This document shows positions 29,301-37,383 of a DNA stretch of 64,000 bases, piece after piece. The notes under the pieces were generated by a model. That model did not search any database. It had not been told where the DNA came from and worked only from the letters and a program-made list of their open reading frames with translations. The translations under genes and the position numbers were made by a program. The DNA comes from Ezakiella sp. (GTDB taxonomy: Bacteria; Bacillota; Clostridia; Tissierellales; Peptoniphilaceae). Position 1 is the stretch's first letter. Every line of letters begins with the position of its first letter. The stretch spans positions 1 through 64,000 of the forward strand of contig JALFRW010000021.1 of NCBI GenBank assembly GCA_022778715.1, in the 5' to 3' direction.

Positions 29301-29760
29301 CTAGAGTTGCGCAAATTTCAGCATATGAAATTGACTTTTCCGGTTGGAATGTTCCTTCCGGATAACCATTTACCCAGCCTCTTCCTGCTGCGTAGCTGAT
29401 GTATCCTTTTGCCCAGTGAGCTTCATTCACGTCTGTGAATCTTCCGCCTAGTTGTTGCATAGCTTTTGCAACATCGTCTTTTCCGTCAAGACGTGCAAGA
29501 AGAGTTGTGAATTGTGCTCTTGTTAATTCTTTGTCAAGCATTAAATCTCCATGCTTGTCACCTTCTACATAGCCGTTGTCTTGCAAGAATTTCACATAGT
29601 CTGGTAATTCTGCTGGTTCAGCAACTTCTTCAGCTTCTTTTACTTCTTCAGTAGCTTCAGTTGTTTCTTCAGCTTTTGGTGCTTCTTCAGCAGCAAAAAC
29701 TGAAACAGTGCTGAAAACCATGACAAGAGCTAGTAATAATGATAATAGTTTCTTGTTCAT
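26380..29760 (-). CDS. Probable S-layer protein with N-terminal SLH domains
   Basis: This is a secreted 1126-aa protein, a good candidate for the main S-layer subunit. A Sec signal peptide ends near VSVFAAEE (about residue 24). A Glu/Ala-rich stretch and three SLH motifs (about 50-210; e.g. FTDVNEAHWAKGYISYAAGRGWVNGYPEGTFQP) bind the wall. The rest is a large Tyr/Asp/Arg-rich region without recognised catalytic motifs, then a Lys/Glu/Ala helical segment near 920-980 and a C-terminal domain. Support for abundance comes from a near-consensus extended -10 promoter, a strong AGGAGG site and a strong single-gene terminator. The assembly role is inferred. Confidence 0.88.
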   Translation of the reverse strand: MNKKLLSLLLALVMVFSTVSVFAAEEAPKAEETTEATEEVKEAEEVAEPAELPDYVKFLQDNGYVEGDKHGDLMLDKELTRAQFTTLLARLDGKDDVAKAMQQLGGRFTDVNEAHWAKGYISYAAGRGWVNGYPEGTFQPEKSISYAEICATLVRYLGEDTTGFTYPVDYIAKAYDLKLMKDLPAIENYHQAATRQNMFHMLYNTISTMDFGRYNVYSMVVLENSRTSTLKADEIKAEVLSVIQEANSVDNRGTAKNGTQMKFNLTKKSGDKTLVLGDSENLLGKVIKATVDENGNLVKVDVEKTYDYIYGELNEATRKQIVVDGTAYDVRVDERYYDYKDRPEDDDRMYRTYLTGKNSSVANYNYRAFADAVADKKIDPNFVRLTVKDGMVMFIDAYALKDIAPVADVKREGKDVYYYNDERNGAVDRMTPAPIVIGYTAEKGFYNMDKADISKDDVIHMMDGVTLVREDAKIESKLVKTYVDRNGEWITLEGKENDENYWLSSVKGGAEKYLASVYAYDDDHYRRLDNRGLINDMVGNNVKVLLDVAENVQLVATAEKFTDTVGLVKSYNSNYPSFYAPNGEKAYDLDVVRGTSFYVNNKWDNTGALYAARDFRLFDLVYTVAGEEGKADLIALFVPFEGREQNGWLNNVEDAKFQDRLGRYVTIGGIDYRYDDDTKVFVVNQDKNGRPYNVSMTMTDVFNFNKDNEDLKAFVINEKELREFVEDELEIDRYGLYGNRDDLAKIIIFTDANEKDVDLLSLQYGRINRIDNYSNKVRIQIDRNEYEEYLIDKRSDVNFKKANIGDVVAFREVKDAKDKTARFLEILKVSDQGRYVLNSVGQYGEIIIQNESGSHRYYLSRYTKEFGDYDRYAYVYATGNEADVIVYGPAPKVKPVELDLLQKNTLKRFENAVDAAAKAAADGKTPDEVNKLIVNARDLYNKEIAKDAELVRAAATKEAELKALEEEFKKAVEERIVEEFLNESAAFVNGLGEIKGQKAGADVTIGTISFDKDTKVATLKVDNSIKTLKVTDLKDVKGTGLIANSVQFAKEHQVEKVYVGEIGPVDIDNTDAIKTLFISKVGSLFGKGVELSTKTVQDLVNLNATITVKVLVKGVEEPIALKLALN

Positions 29761-29822
29761 AAGTCTTATGACCTCCTAATTTTTTTGATCACAGCCCAAA
29801 ACGGACCATTGTGACTGATATT

Positions 29823-29851
29823 ATTATATCAGCGGACACATTTAATTTCAA
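29823..29851 (-). promoter_or_regulatory. Strong promoter of the S-layer protein gene
   Basis: On the minus strand, TTGAAA (29846-29851), a 17-bp spacer and TATAAT (29823-29828) preceded by TGA, an extended -10. The leader is about 55 nt. Upstream DNA (29860-30090) is AT-rich with no gene. Confidence 0.85.
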
Positions 29852-30091
29852 GTTGTTAACTTCATTTGTAATAGAAGTGTAATATTAAAACATTTCCGCT
29901 TTTCCCGACAATGTTTTCTTATCGGATTTGTTTTTATTATAACCGACTTATGTTACACGCATATTACACTATCATTAATTGACCGTTACATATTATAAAA
30001 TTCTCTTTTTTTACAAATATCCTCTCTCAATTTCTATTATAAATATTTTTTTATTGTTAATACTTGATCGTTTTATAAAAAAATAACCGGT

Positions 30092-31075
30092 TTATATTCC
30101 GGTTATAATTATCGATTTGTCGTATTTTTCAATCAATGCTTCAAAGTTACCGCTAAAAAACCTGGTATCAATCACTTTAATATCTCCATATCTTTCTGCA
30201 AAAAAACCGATATACGGGTTTGCAAATGAGTCTTTTAACAGTAGCAGTGATTTGTCTCCCTTTCCCTTTATGTCGAGTTCGGGGTAGTTTCCGCCCATAT
30301 AGCAAAGGTATTTATCAATTTTTGCGGTTCTGTTAAAATCTACAATTTTTTCATCTGTAGTTTTTCCGCCGATTTCAGTTGTAAAAGTGAGGTCAATCGT
30401 GTTTTTGTCATAGACCGCGATAAATGTGTCCTTTTTAATCAGTCCGCTTTTTCTGGATTCGCTGCCGCGAAATTCGCCGAAGCTTTCTGAGATTTGATAT
30501 TCATTTATTCCAAAAGCCGAAAGTATTTTTTCCGCACCTTTTTCGTTGAGGTGATGGTCGCTTTTGTAGTAGTCGTCAATGGTTAAAATTTTTCTAAAGT
30601 CGATGTCGCTATATCCGCTCCATTTGTCGAAGCTTGCTTTGTAGTTTTTGTCAATTCCGGATTTTTTCAAGCTTACCGGCAGCTCTGCATAGTAAAGTTT
30701 GTACGGAATCAGGTAAACGGAAAGGTTTTTATAGTTCTCTCTTTTTTTGATGATTGGCATTAAGCGGGAATTTTTTAAAGGCTTTTGAATTAATTCATTT
30801 TTCCCTATATATATATCGTCAATTGTTCGGCTGCCAAGCACGGTTTCTATATAAGAGTTTAAAGTCTTCATTTTTTCTTTGTGCGGTATATTATCGTCGA
30901 CTGCACTTTCAAAGTCTTTTTGAAAGTCGCCTGAGAGTGCAGATTTTACCGTCAGCTTCGGCAGCGGAGCAAGATTTCTATTTTCAAATTCACTAAATCC
31001 GGCTTCGGAGGTCAGTGTGAGAATTCCAATTATGGATACTATTAAAAACGTGAGTATTAAAAATGTTCTTTTCAT
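30092..31075 (-). CDS. DHHW-family (AlgX/AlgJ-like) secreted protein for O-acylation
   Basis: This 327-aa protein has an N-terminal signal anchor (about 4-22) and the family motif in YYKSDHHLNEKGA near residue 168 (usually DHHW). A C-terminal LLLLKDSFANP segment matches the SGNH-like serine/motif region of AlgJ/AlgX proteins. Such proteins accept acyl groups from a membrane MBOAT protein and pass them to an exported polymer. It follows the MBOAT gene by 9 bp. It is a likely partner in O-acetylating a wall or surface polysaccharide; the polymer is unknown. The terminal W of the motif is replaced by L. Confidence 0.85.
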   Translation of the reverse strand: MKRTFLILTFLIVSIIGILTLTSEAGFSEFENRNLAPLPKLTVKSALSGDFQKDFESAVDDNIPHKEKMKTLNSYIETVLGSRTIDDIYIGKNELIQKPLKNSRLMPIIKKRENYKNLSVYLIPYKLYYAELPVSLKKSGIDKNYKASFDKWSGYSDIDFRKILTIDDYYKSDHHLNEKGAEKILSAFGINEYQISESFGEFRGSESRKSGLIKKDTFIAVYDKNTIDLTFTTEIGGKTTDEKIVDFNRTAKIDKYLCYMGGNYPELDIKGKGDKSLLLLKDSFANPYIGFFAERYGDIKVIDTRFFSGNFEALIEKYDKSIIITGI

Positions 31076-31084
31076 ATTTCACCT

Positions 31085-32443
31085 CTAGAATCTGAAATAA
31101 AGAAACGGATTAAAACTGCCGCTTACGAGTGCTGCAATTGATATGATAAAGGCAACCATAAGAAGAATAATTTGCACGTACTCTTTTGATTTTGAGAAGA
31201 GTTTTTTTGGAAGCGGTGTTGAAAAGAGTGCGCCGATTATAAATAGCGCTATGTTTTGCATGATAAAGGACACTGTTTCGCCATTTACAAACGGTTTATT
31301 TTGAATCGTCGTGAAAAAGTTTGAAATCTCGACAAGGTTTGTGGCTTCAAAAAGCAGCCAACCAAGCATGACAAGTAGAAGTGTATATATGTGACCAAAT
31401 GTTTTGTGGTGCTCAAGAAAATGTTTTAGCCAATATTTTTCTATTATTAGTAGTACAAAAAAGTAAATTCCCCATAGGATAAAATTGTAGTCAGCTCCGT
31501 GCCAGAAACCTGTTAGAAACCATACCACAAAGAGATTAAAAATATGACGTGCGGCACTCACTCTGTTGCCGCCCATCGGAATGTAAACGTATTCTCTAAA
31601 CCAACTGCCCAGTGAGATGTGCCATCTGCGCCAAAATTCGGTTATGCTTCCGGAAATATATGGAAAATTGAAATTTTCCGGAAAATGAAATCCAAGCATG
31701 CGCCCCATTCCGATAGCCATTTTGGAGTAGCCTGCGAAGTCAAAGTAGATTTGGAAGCTGAAGGCTACAAGCTTTAGAATTGCATATAGCCCTGACGATG
31801 CATCGGCATAGCTTGTGAGATTATATATTTCTCCGAATTTATTTGCGAGCATAATTTTAAGAAAAAGTCCACCAATGAAAATTTTCATGCCTTCATAGTA
31901 TGAATCGATACCATCATCACGCTCCACAAGCTCCGTTTCTATATCGGAGTATTTTACGATTGGACCTGCGATTAGTTGCGGAAAGCTTGTGACAAAAAGT
32001 CCGAAATCAATAGGCGACTGTGAGATTTTAACTTTTCCGCGGTAGCAATCAATGGTGTAGGAGAGAGTTTGAAAAGTGTAAAACGATATGCCAATTGGCA
32101 GTGCCAGGTTTAGCGGCGATATGTTTAAACCCAGTCCGCTTAGTATGCGGACAAAAAAGTTTGCGTATTTGAAGAAAAAAAGCAGTCCCAGGTTTACTAC
32201 AATGCTTAAAATGAGTACGCGCTTTTTCTTTTTTTGCGATGCATTTTGCATCATTTTTCCGTTGTTGTAGTCGAAGAATGTGCTAAATATCATGACGAGC
32301 ACGTAAATAGGTTCGCCCCAAGCATAAAAAAACAGGCTCGCCAAAAAGAGCCATAAATTTTTAATTTTTTTAGGGAGTATAAGGTTTACCAGGAATACAA
32401 TTGGAAAAAAGTAAAATAAAAATAAGTTTGATGAAAATACCAT
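31085..32443 (-). CDS. MBOAT family O-acyltransferase (AlgI/DltB-like)
   Basis: This 452-aa polytopic membrane protein moves acyl groups across the membrane for O-acylation of an exported polymer. It starts at the membrane (FSSNLFLFYFFPIVFLVNLIL) and has the conserved EFWRRWHISLGSWFREYVYIP segment and the catalytic histidine in FLTGFWHGADYNFILWG. Length and motifs match AlgI-type MBOAT proteins, and the paired DHHW gene supports the PatA/AlgI group over DltB, since no dlt genes are present. It has a ribosome site AGGAGA and a TATTAT-type -10 upstream (about 32494-32499). Confidence 0.93.
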   Translation of the reverse strand: MVFSSNLFLFYFFPIVFLVNLILPKKIKNLWLFLASLFFYAWGEPIYVLVMIFSTFFDYNNGKMMQNASQKKKKRVLILSIVVNLGLLFFFKYANFFVRILSGLGLNISPLNLALPIGISFYTFQTLSYTIDCYRGKVKISQSPIDFGLFVTSFPQLIAGPIVKYSDIETELVERDDGIDSYYEGMKIFIGGLFLKIMLANKFGEIYNLTSYADASSGLYAILKLVAFSFQIYFDFAGYSKMAIGMGRMLGFHFPENFNFPYISGSITEFWRRWHISLGSWFREYVYIPMGGNRVSAARHIFNLFVVWFLTGFWHGADYNFILWGIYFFVLLIIEKYWLKHFLEHHKTFGHIYTLLLVMLGWLLFEATNLVEISNFFTTIQNKPFVNGETVSFIMQNIALFIIGALFSTPLPKKLFSKSKEYVQIILLMVAFIISIAALVSGSFNPFLYFRF

Positions 32444-32532
32444 TGGTTCTCCTAAAAATATATTTTGCTGTTTTTCTCATTAAGTATGCCATAATATACA
32501 GACAAAATATTTAAGCACACACTATTTTATAT

Positions 32533-32560
32533 CAAAAAAGGCGCCTTTGGCACCTCATTT
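32533..32560 (-). terminator. Terminator after the DUF4358 gene
   Basis: A 7-bp GC-rich stem with one mismatch (AGGTGCC/GGCGCCT on the minus strand), 3-nt loop, then T6. It separates the SGNH-DUF4358 unit from the MBOAT unit. Confidence 0.8.
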
Positions 32561-32562
32561 TA

Positions 32563-33021
32563 TTAAAATAGTTTAGATATTGCAGATTTTGCTTCGCTTG
32601 CGCCATCGCCAATTAAGAGCACAACGTAGTCTTGTATGGTGAAAAGTTCCGCTTTTTCCAGGAATTTATATTGTTCAACTTCATACGTTTTAAAAATATC
32701 TTTGTTATTTTGTACATGGGTTTCCACGCACTTTTTAACGTTGTCAAGTTTGTCCGGTCTGGATTTAATTATCATGATTTGCGATACAAACACATTTTTT
32801 TGTGGCATTGCATAGCGAAATTCTGAGTAATCATCGTCTTTCAAATCTTCTAAAAATACCTTTAGTATGTCGGGGTCTGTTTCGTCTGCCATTTGGGTCG
32901 TGTCCATTTTGTCTTTTGCTGCACTGAATAACTCATCAATTGATACGTCTTTTGCATCTTTGCTGCATCCTACAAATAAAATGCACATTGCACAAAGTGC
33001 CATTAAAATAGTTTTTTTCAT
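32563..33021 (-). CDS. DUF4358 lipoprotein
   Basis: This 152-aa protein has a type II signal peptide with lipobox cysteine C19 (LFVGC) and a single compact domain with the DUF4358 pattern (repeated Val/Ile strands, ending FTIQDYVVLLIGDGASEAKSAI). The family is known beside MBOAT/SGNH surface-polymer loci in Clostridia; its function is not known. Its ATG overlaps the SGNH stop by 1 bp (TAATG). It is probably exposed on the outer face of the membrane. Confidence 0.83.
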   Translation of the reverse strand: MKKTILMALCAMCILFVGCSKDAKDVSIDELFSAAKDKMDTTQMADETDPDILKVFLEDLKDDDYSEFRYAMPQKNVFVSQIMIIKSRPDKLDNVKKCVETHVQNNKDIFKTYEVEQYKFLEKAELFTIQDYVVLLIGDGASEAKSAISKLF

Positions 33022-33863
33022 TAATTCACCTCAAAATAATTTGTCTGTATAAATTTTAACCATGTTCTATAAAATTTTACGTTTACATGAACGCCGTCCG
33101 GTTCATAGAAAGCCGGATTTTTTTGTAAGAAGGGACGCAAGTCGATAAATTTCAGCGATTTATCTTTTGCAATTTCTGCAATTGCCTTATTAAATGAATC
33201 TATTTTTGGATTTGAGATGCGTGAAGATGCTTTTTCATTTTTCGGATTTACATTTAACACGCTTTGTAAATATATTTTAGTGTTCGGAAGATTTGCTTGA
33301 ATCTCTTCAACCATTGCAGAATATGCATTTTTAAAGCTGTCAAGTTCTGTATATGTGCTGTCGTTCATGCCCAGCATAATATAGATGTTTTTCGGGTTTT
33401 TCTTTTTGATGTCGTCCATCTTTTTTCTTGTAGTTTTAATACTTTGTCCCGGAATTGCCATAACATTTTCGGGGGATAAGTGCTTGTAATAAAGCAGCCC
33501 ATTTGAGATGGAATCGCCGATAAAGAGCGAATCTTTAAACACCGATTTGAAATCGGTGCCATCATCTTTTACTTCGTATGCATTGCTTTCTATCGGTTTT
33601 TCGTCCGACTTATTGACACTAGCTTTTTTTGCTTCCTTGTTTTCAGCTTCTTTTCTGGATGCCAACAGCTTATCAACGTCCATTTGCACCAGCTTAGAGC
33701 GATTTTTTTCATTTATGACCATTTCTATTTTATTGTCTATATTTTCGCCCGTCAAGTTTTCCCCTCTCGACAGTGCTCTTTTTTCAAATACCACCCTTTG
33801 TATGAAAAAGATTGCTAAAATAAAAAAACATGATAAAAAAATGGTTAGCGTTCTTTTTTTCAA
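33021..33863 (-). CDS. Membrane-anchored SGNH/GDSL hydrolase
   Basis: This protein has an N-terminal signal anchor (LTIFLSCFFILAIFFI) and an SGNH esterase domain: nucleophile serine in LFIGDSISNG, oxyanion N in LGMNDS, and D/H pair in EPDGVHVN. It may remove or transfer acyl groups on the polymer modified by the downstream MBOAT/DHHW pair. The frame is open to 33950, but that would read through the tRNA-Pro gene. The start is taken as TTG 33861-33863, which follows GGGAGG at 6-nt spacing and gives 280 aa. It starts 26 bp after the tRNA and has no separate promoter that I can see. Confidence 0.87.
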   Translation of the reverse strand: MKKRTLTIFLSCFFILAIFFIQRVVFEKRALSRGENLTGENIDNKIEMVINEKNRSKLVQMDVDKLLASRKEAENKEAKKASVNKSDEKPIESNAYEVKDDGTDFKSVFKDSLFIGDSISNGLLYYKHLSPENVMAIPGQSIKTTRKKMDDIKKKNPKNIYIMLGMNDSTYTELDSFKNAYSAMVEEIQANLPNTKIYLQSVLNVNPKNEKASSRISNPKIDSFNKAIAEIAKDKSLKFIDLRPFLQKNPAFYEPDGVHVNVKFYRTWLKFIQTNYFEVN

Positions 33864-33889
33864 CTTTAGCCTCCCTCTCAATAAAAAAA

Positions 33890-33966
33890 TGGTCGGGGTG
33901 AGAAGATTCGAACTCCCGGCCCCATGGTCCCAAACCACGTGCGCTACCAAACTGCGCTACACCCCG
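33890..33966 (-). tRNA. tRNA-Pro (anticodon UGG)
   Basis: The minus strand folds into a full cloverleaf starting CGGGGTGTAGCGCAG, with anticodon loop TTTGGGA (anticodon TGG), the T-loop GTTCGAATC and a 3' end ACC with encoded CCA (33890-33892). It is 77 nt. It heads a possible dicistronic transcript with the SGNH gene. Confidence 0.96.
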
Positions 33967-34021
33967 ACTAATCAATGGAACTAACCACGATATTCATTTC
34001 ATTGCCATCGGCAACAATGAT

Positions 34022-34050
34022 ATAATAGCACATAAAAATTCATGTGTCAA
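34022..34050 (-). promoter_or_regulatory. Promoter of tRNA-Pro(UGG)
   Basis: On the minus strand, perfect TTGACA (34045-34050), a 17-bp spacer and TATTAT (34022-34027) with TG just upstream (extended -10). It lies about 55 bp before the tRNA and may also drive the SGNH-DUF4358 genes. Confidence 0.8.
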
Positions 34051-34092
34051 CACTTTTTTTAAAAAAATTTTAAAATATTTTAAAACAATAAT

Positions 34093-34281
34093 AAACCCCC
34101 GAAATCGGGGCCCCGCTTGGCCGTCACATCATCATAATTCACGCCCGCCTTGAAAAGGTGGGATAACTGTCTCAAGCATTAACAGTCCACTTAAAAGAGG
34201 CATTGTTGCCGCGAGAGAACTCGGGTATTCCCGTATATTGTTTGTCGGTTGAATTAAAACACGCAACGCACTTTGCAGGTT
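34093..34281 (-). ncRNA. Structured non-coding RNA, candidate 6S RNA
   Basis: This about 190-nt minus-strand transcript has its own consensus promoter (34288-34316) and a rho-independent terminator (CCCCGA/TCGGGG stem at 34097-34110, then T-rich). It contains no open frame with a ribosome site. Internal complementarity includes TAATTCA/TGAATTA (about 34250 with 34136) closing a long interrupted stem, and local hairpins such as CGGGAATACCCG and CCCACCTTTTCAAGGCGGG. Size, promoter, interrupted long-stem shape and the CCCACCTT hairpin fit 6S RNA (ssrS), the RNA polymerase regulator. I cannot run a covariance search. RNase P and SRP RNA fit less well by length. Confidence 0.6.
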
Positions 34282-34287
34282 AAATTT

Positions 34288-34316
34288 ATTATAACATACT
34301 TTTTTTATGATTTCAA
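34288..34316 (-). promoter_or_regulatory. Promoter of the structured RNA
   Basis: On the minus strand, TTGAAA (34311-34316), a 17-bp spacer and TATAAT (34288-34293) with TG one base upstream. This is among the best promoter matches in the window. Confidence 0.85.
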
Positions 34317-34428
34317 TTATTTCAATTTCTCATAATTTTTGTATCAAATTCAAATATGGAAATTTTTATTGAGTTTTTTTTAAAAAAATGGGTATATAAT
34401 AATCAATATTTTAGGAAAGGATGTAAAT

Positions 34429-34986
34429 ATGAAAAAATTTTTACCTATATTAATCGTTATTGTGCTTATAGTTGCAATTTTTGTCGGAGTTTACAACAAT
34501 CTCGTTCAATCCGCAGAAGATGTTGACGGCGCATGGGCACAAGTCGAAAACATTTTAAAGAAACGTGCCGATCTCATTCCAAACTTAGTTGAGACGGTAA
34601 AAGGTTATGCAACTCACGAAGAAGACATTTTCGTGAAAGTGACAGAGGCTAGAAGTAAAGTTATGGCAGCGACCTCTCCGGAAGAAGCAGCTGCTGCAAA
34701 CGAAGAACTCACCCGTGCTCTAGGCGACATCAATGTTGTCGTTGAAAATTATCCGGAGCTGAAAGCAAACGAAAATTTCCTTAGCTTACAAGCTGAACTT
34801 TCGAGTATAGAAAACGAACTTTCAACCGAAAGAATGCGTTACAACGACAAGGTTAAAGTGTTTAACAAAGATGTTAAGCGATTCCCAAGGAATCTTTTGG
34901 CAAAAATGTTTGGATTCAGCCCGAAAGAATACTTCCAAATCGGTGAAGCAGACAAAGAAACTCCAAAGGTTGATTTTAACAAGTAA
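34429..34986 (+). CDS. LemA family protein
   Basis: This 185-aa protein has an N-terminal membrane segment (about 4-23, LPILIVIVLIVAIFVGVYN) and then the helical LemA domain (RADLIPNLVETVKGYATHE, then RYNDKVKVFNKDVKRFPRNLLAKMFGF). LemA proteins occur widely in bacteria; their biochemical role is not settled. The pairing with a TPM-domain gene 31 bp downstream is common. ATG follows AGGAAAGGATG-type sequence with an AT-rich -10 (TATAAT, about 34394-34400) upstream. Confidence 0.93.
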   Translation: MKKFLPILIVIVLIVAIFVGVYNNLVQSAEDVDGAWAQVENILKKRADLIPNLVETVKGYATHEEDIFVKVTEARSKVMAATSPEEAAAANEELTRALGDINVVVENYPELKANENFLSLQAELSSIENELSTERMRYNDKVKVFNKDVKRFPRNLLAKMFGFSPKEYFQIGEADKETPKVDFNK

Positions 34987-35017
34987 GACTTAAACTTTAT
35001 TATAGAAAGGTTTTTAA

Positions 35018-35788
35018 ATGAAAAGAATTCTCGCGATTGCAACTACAATTTTATTGCTTTTCAGCACCGTTATTTTTGCAGATAGAATCAGTGATTTTGA
35101 CTACAATTCACTCCCGGATGCAGACTATTATTTCTATGCTTACGATGAAGCCGGTATATTGGCTCAAAGTGACAAAGATTATATCGTTAATCACTCAAAC
35201 GAGCTCTATCAAAAAACAGGCGCGCAAGTTGTGGTTGCAATTGTGGAAAGCCTGAATGATATGACAATTGAGAGTTATGCTACCAGACTTTTTGAAAAGT
35301 GGGAAATCGGCGACAAAAATGACAACGGTTTGCTTGTATTGATTAAGCCGAAAACTGCAAATGAACCCGGGGAAGTAAGATTTGAAACCGGATACGGCCT
35401 CATGAAAGTTCTACCACCGACTGTGACTGACAATATTATAAGAAATGTGATGATTCCAAAATTTAAAGACGAAGATATGCGTGATGGAATAATTGAGGGA
35501 TACGACACGGCGCTTGGAATTATTGCAGAGTATTTTGATGTGGAAATTTCAGGTATAGAGCGTGTGACAAACGTCGATCAAACAGATGACGAAGGCATCA
35601 ATATTATTCCGCTTATCATTATAATACTACTCATCCTATTTTTAACAAGAGGTAGTGGATGGCCATGGTTATTCTTCTCCGGTAGAGGTGGAGGTGGAGG
35701 CTTTTCCGGCGGTAGTTTCTCCGGCGGTGGAGGCTTTTCCGGCGGAGGAGGAAGATCCGGTGGTGGCGGCAGCTCGGGAAGTTGGTAA
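35018..35788 (+). CDS. TPM domain membrane protein with Gly/Ser-rich tail (YgcG-like)
   Basis: This 256-aa protein has a signal peptide (about 1-21), an extracytoplasmic TPM domain (YDEAGILAQSDKDYIVNHSN through RFETGYGLMKVLPP), a membrane segment (IIPLIIIILLILFL, about 195-208) and a short cytoplasmic tail made almost only of Gly, Ser, Phe and Arg. This layout is that of YgcG-like proteins encoded with LemA. TPM domains have been linked to phosphatase activity and photosystem II repair in plants; the bacterial role is unclear. AGAAAGG precedes the ATG. Confidence 0.9.
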   Translation: MKRILAIATTILLLFSTVIFADRISDFDYNSLPDADYYFYAYDEAGILAQSDKDYIVNHSNELYQKTGAQVVVAIVESLNDMTIESYATRLFEKWEIGDKNDNGLLVLIKPKTANEPGEVRFETGYGLMKVLPPTVTDNIIRNVMIPKFKDEDMRDGIIEGYDTALGIIAEYFDVEISGIERVTNVDQTDDEGINIIPLIIIILLILFLTRGSGWPWLFFSGRGGGGGFSGGSFSGGGGFSGGGGRSGGGGSSGSW

Positions 35789-35830
35789 ATTGAGGTTAAT
35801 TTATAAAATTAATTGAGTTAAATTGATATC

Positions 35831-35876
35831 ATAAAAAAAGCATATTAAGTTTAATTACTTGATATGCTTTTTTGCT
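35831..35876 (+). terminator. Terminator of the LemA-TPM operon
   Basis: A long stem of A-rich and T-rich arms around GCATAT (35833-35849 with 35858-35873, with a mismatched base), then T-rich sequence, 45 bp after the TPM stop. Beyond it, 35877-36136 is AT-rich with no supported gene. Confidence 0.75.
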
Positions 35877-36136
35877 TTTTACGAAAATGCATGAAAAGCC
35901 TAAAATTCATATTTAATAACATATAAAAACGGTGCGAGTTATAAGATTTGACAGAACCTATGTCAATATTCTCAAGAAAACAACAAAAAAGAAAGTTTAT
36001 CATAAGAAATTGGTTATAAAAATTTGTAAACATGATTTAATATCAATTATAATGAAAAAATACTTCAAAAGTATATAACAATCCGTAAGTCATCATGTGT
36101 ATAAATTGAAATATTCCTCATGCAATATATTATTCT

Positions 36137-37321
36137 CTATTTCTTCTCAATCATTGTGTGGTATGCAATTATTATTGCAACGAAATAATTTTGCAAGTTG
36201 GAGTCATTAAAGTCGAATTTGCTTGAATGATGCGAACCGGCAAGTTTTGCTCCAAGAAGCAGATGTATAGCTCTGCCGCCATTTGCTTTTACTTCTTTCA
36301 TATATTTTGTGACGTCTTCACTTGCTCCAAAATCCGGATTTGGAGTTGTTTTAAAGTTTTTGGCATTCAGTGCTTCGCTAATTCTTTTTGTAAGTTCCAT
36401 GTTGTCTTCGGTGTAGCCAAGAGCCGATGCAACGGTTTTAAGCTGGTATTCTCCGCCCAAAGCTTCAGATGCACTTTTTGCCGCAGATTCAATTTGGTGG
36501 TACATAATTTCAATCGCATCGTTATCGACTGAGCGTGCATCTATTCCAAGAGTGATTTCTGACATTATTATGTTTCGTGCAGTACCGCCGTTTATCATGC
36601 CTATATTCATCAAGCGTCTGTGCTTTGCGTCAAATGTGATAGAACGCGTTAAATCTATAAACGCAAGCGCCATATCAAGTGCCGAGATTCCGTCCTCGGG
36701 GTTGTTTGCACTGTGAGCTGCCTTTCCCGTAAATGTTATACTGAGTTTTTTTACACCGTAAAAATCCGTGCTTCCTACTCCGATGTAGCCTTCCGGTTCG
36801 CCAAGACCGATGTGGTATCCAAGCATGGTATCCACGTCATCCGTGATACTTTTTGGCATTTTTGCAGCACCGTAAACCCCTTCTTCCGCCGGCTGGAACA
36901 AAATTTTTATTCCTCGATTTTGATAAAGAGATTTGTATGCGTTAAAGTATTCTGCAAGTCCAAGAGCGAGCGCAATGTGTCCATCGTGACCACAAGCGTG
37001 CATGAATCCGTCATGCTCACTTATAAAGCCGAGTTTTGCCGGCACGTGGTCGGCACTGTCGCATTCTTTTATAGGAAGTGCATCGATATCCGCTCTAAAT
37101 AACGTGTATGGAGCGTGTCCAAATGTTATGAGTGCACCGGTGTATCCCTCGTCTATATCCTTAATATCGTTATCATCGCTCAATTCATAAAGATGTTTTC
37201 CGTAGGTGAGCGTGCCGTCAAATTTTTCAAGATATGTCAATATTTTTTTTGTGGTTTTAATTTCACAAAAATCCGTTTCCGGAATTCTGTGAAATTCTCT
37301 TCGTATTTTTATAAGATCCAT
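36137..37321 (-). CDS. M20 family metallo-amidohydrolase
   Basis: This 394-aa enzyme belongs to the M20D amidohydrolases, which cut N-acyl amino acids or similar amides. It starts with IRREFHRIPE, and metal ligands appear in HACGHDGH (near residue 110) and the E-E pair of FQPAEEGVYGA. A dimerisation domain follows (DGISALDMALAFIDLTRS region) and a C-terminal histidine lies in GSHHSS. The exact substrate cannot be read from sequence; aminoacylase/hippurate hydrolase-like activity is most likely. It is a single gene with GAGGAGA before the ATG. Confidence 0.92.
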   Translation of the reverse strand: MDLIKIRREFHRIPETDFCEIKTTKKILTYLEKFDGTLTYGKHLYELSDDNDIKDIDEGYTGALITFGHAPYTLFRADIDALPIKECDSADHVPAKLGFISEHDGFMHACGHDGHIALALGLAEYFNAYKSLYQNRGIKILFQPAEEGVYGAAKMPKSITDDVDTMLGYHIGLGEPEGYIGVGSTDFYGVKKLSITFTGKAAHSANNPEDGISALDMALAFIDLTRSITFDAKHRRLMNIGMINGGTARNIIMSEITLGIDARSVDNDAIEIMYHQIESAAKSASEALGGEYQLKTVASALGYTEDNMELTKRISEALNAKNFKTTPNPDFGASEDVTKYMKEVKANGGRAIHLLLGAKLAGSHHSSKFDFNDSNLQNYFVAIIIAYHTMIEKK

Positions 37322-37383
37322 ATTTTTCTCCTCATTTAGATTATACCACAGAAAATTTTTTTGTGTGTTGTGAGTTAAACCAC

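Noticed and set aside
33864..33950. Longer N-terminus for the SGNH hydrolase starting at 33950
   Set aside because: The extra codons are the body of tRNA-Pro(UGG); the TTG at 33863 has a good ribosome site and precedes the signal anchor.
33508..33984. Plus-strand 158-aa frame opposite the SGNH gene
   Set aside because: It runs through the complement of the tRNA and mirrors a real gene on the other strand.
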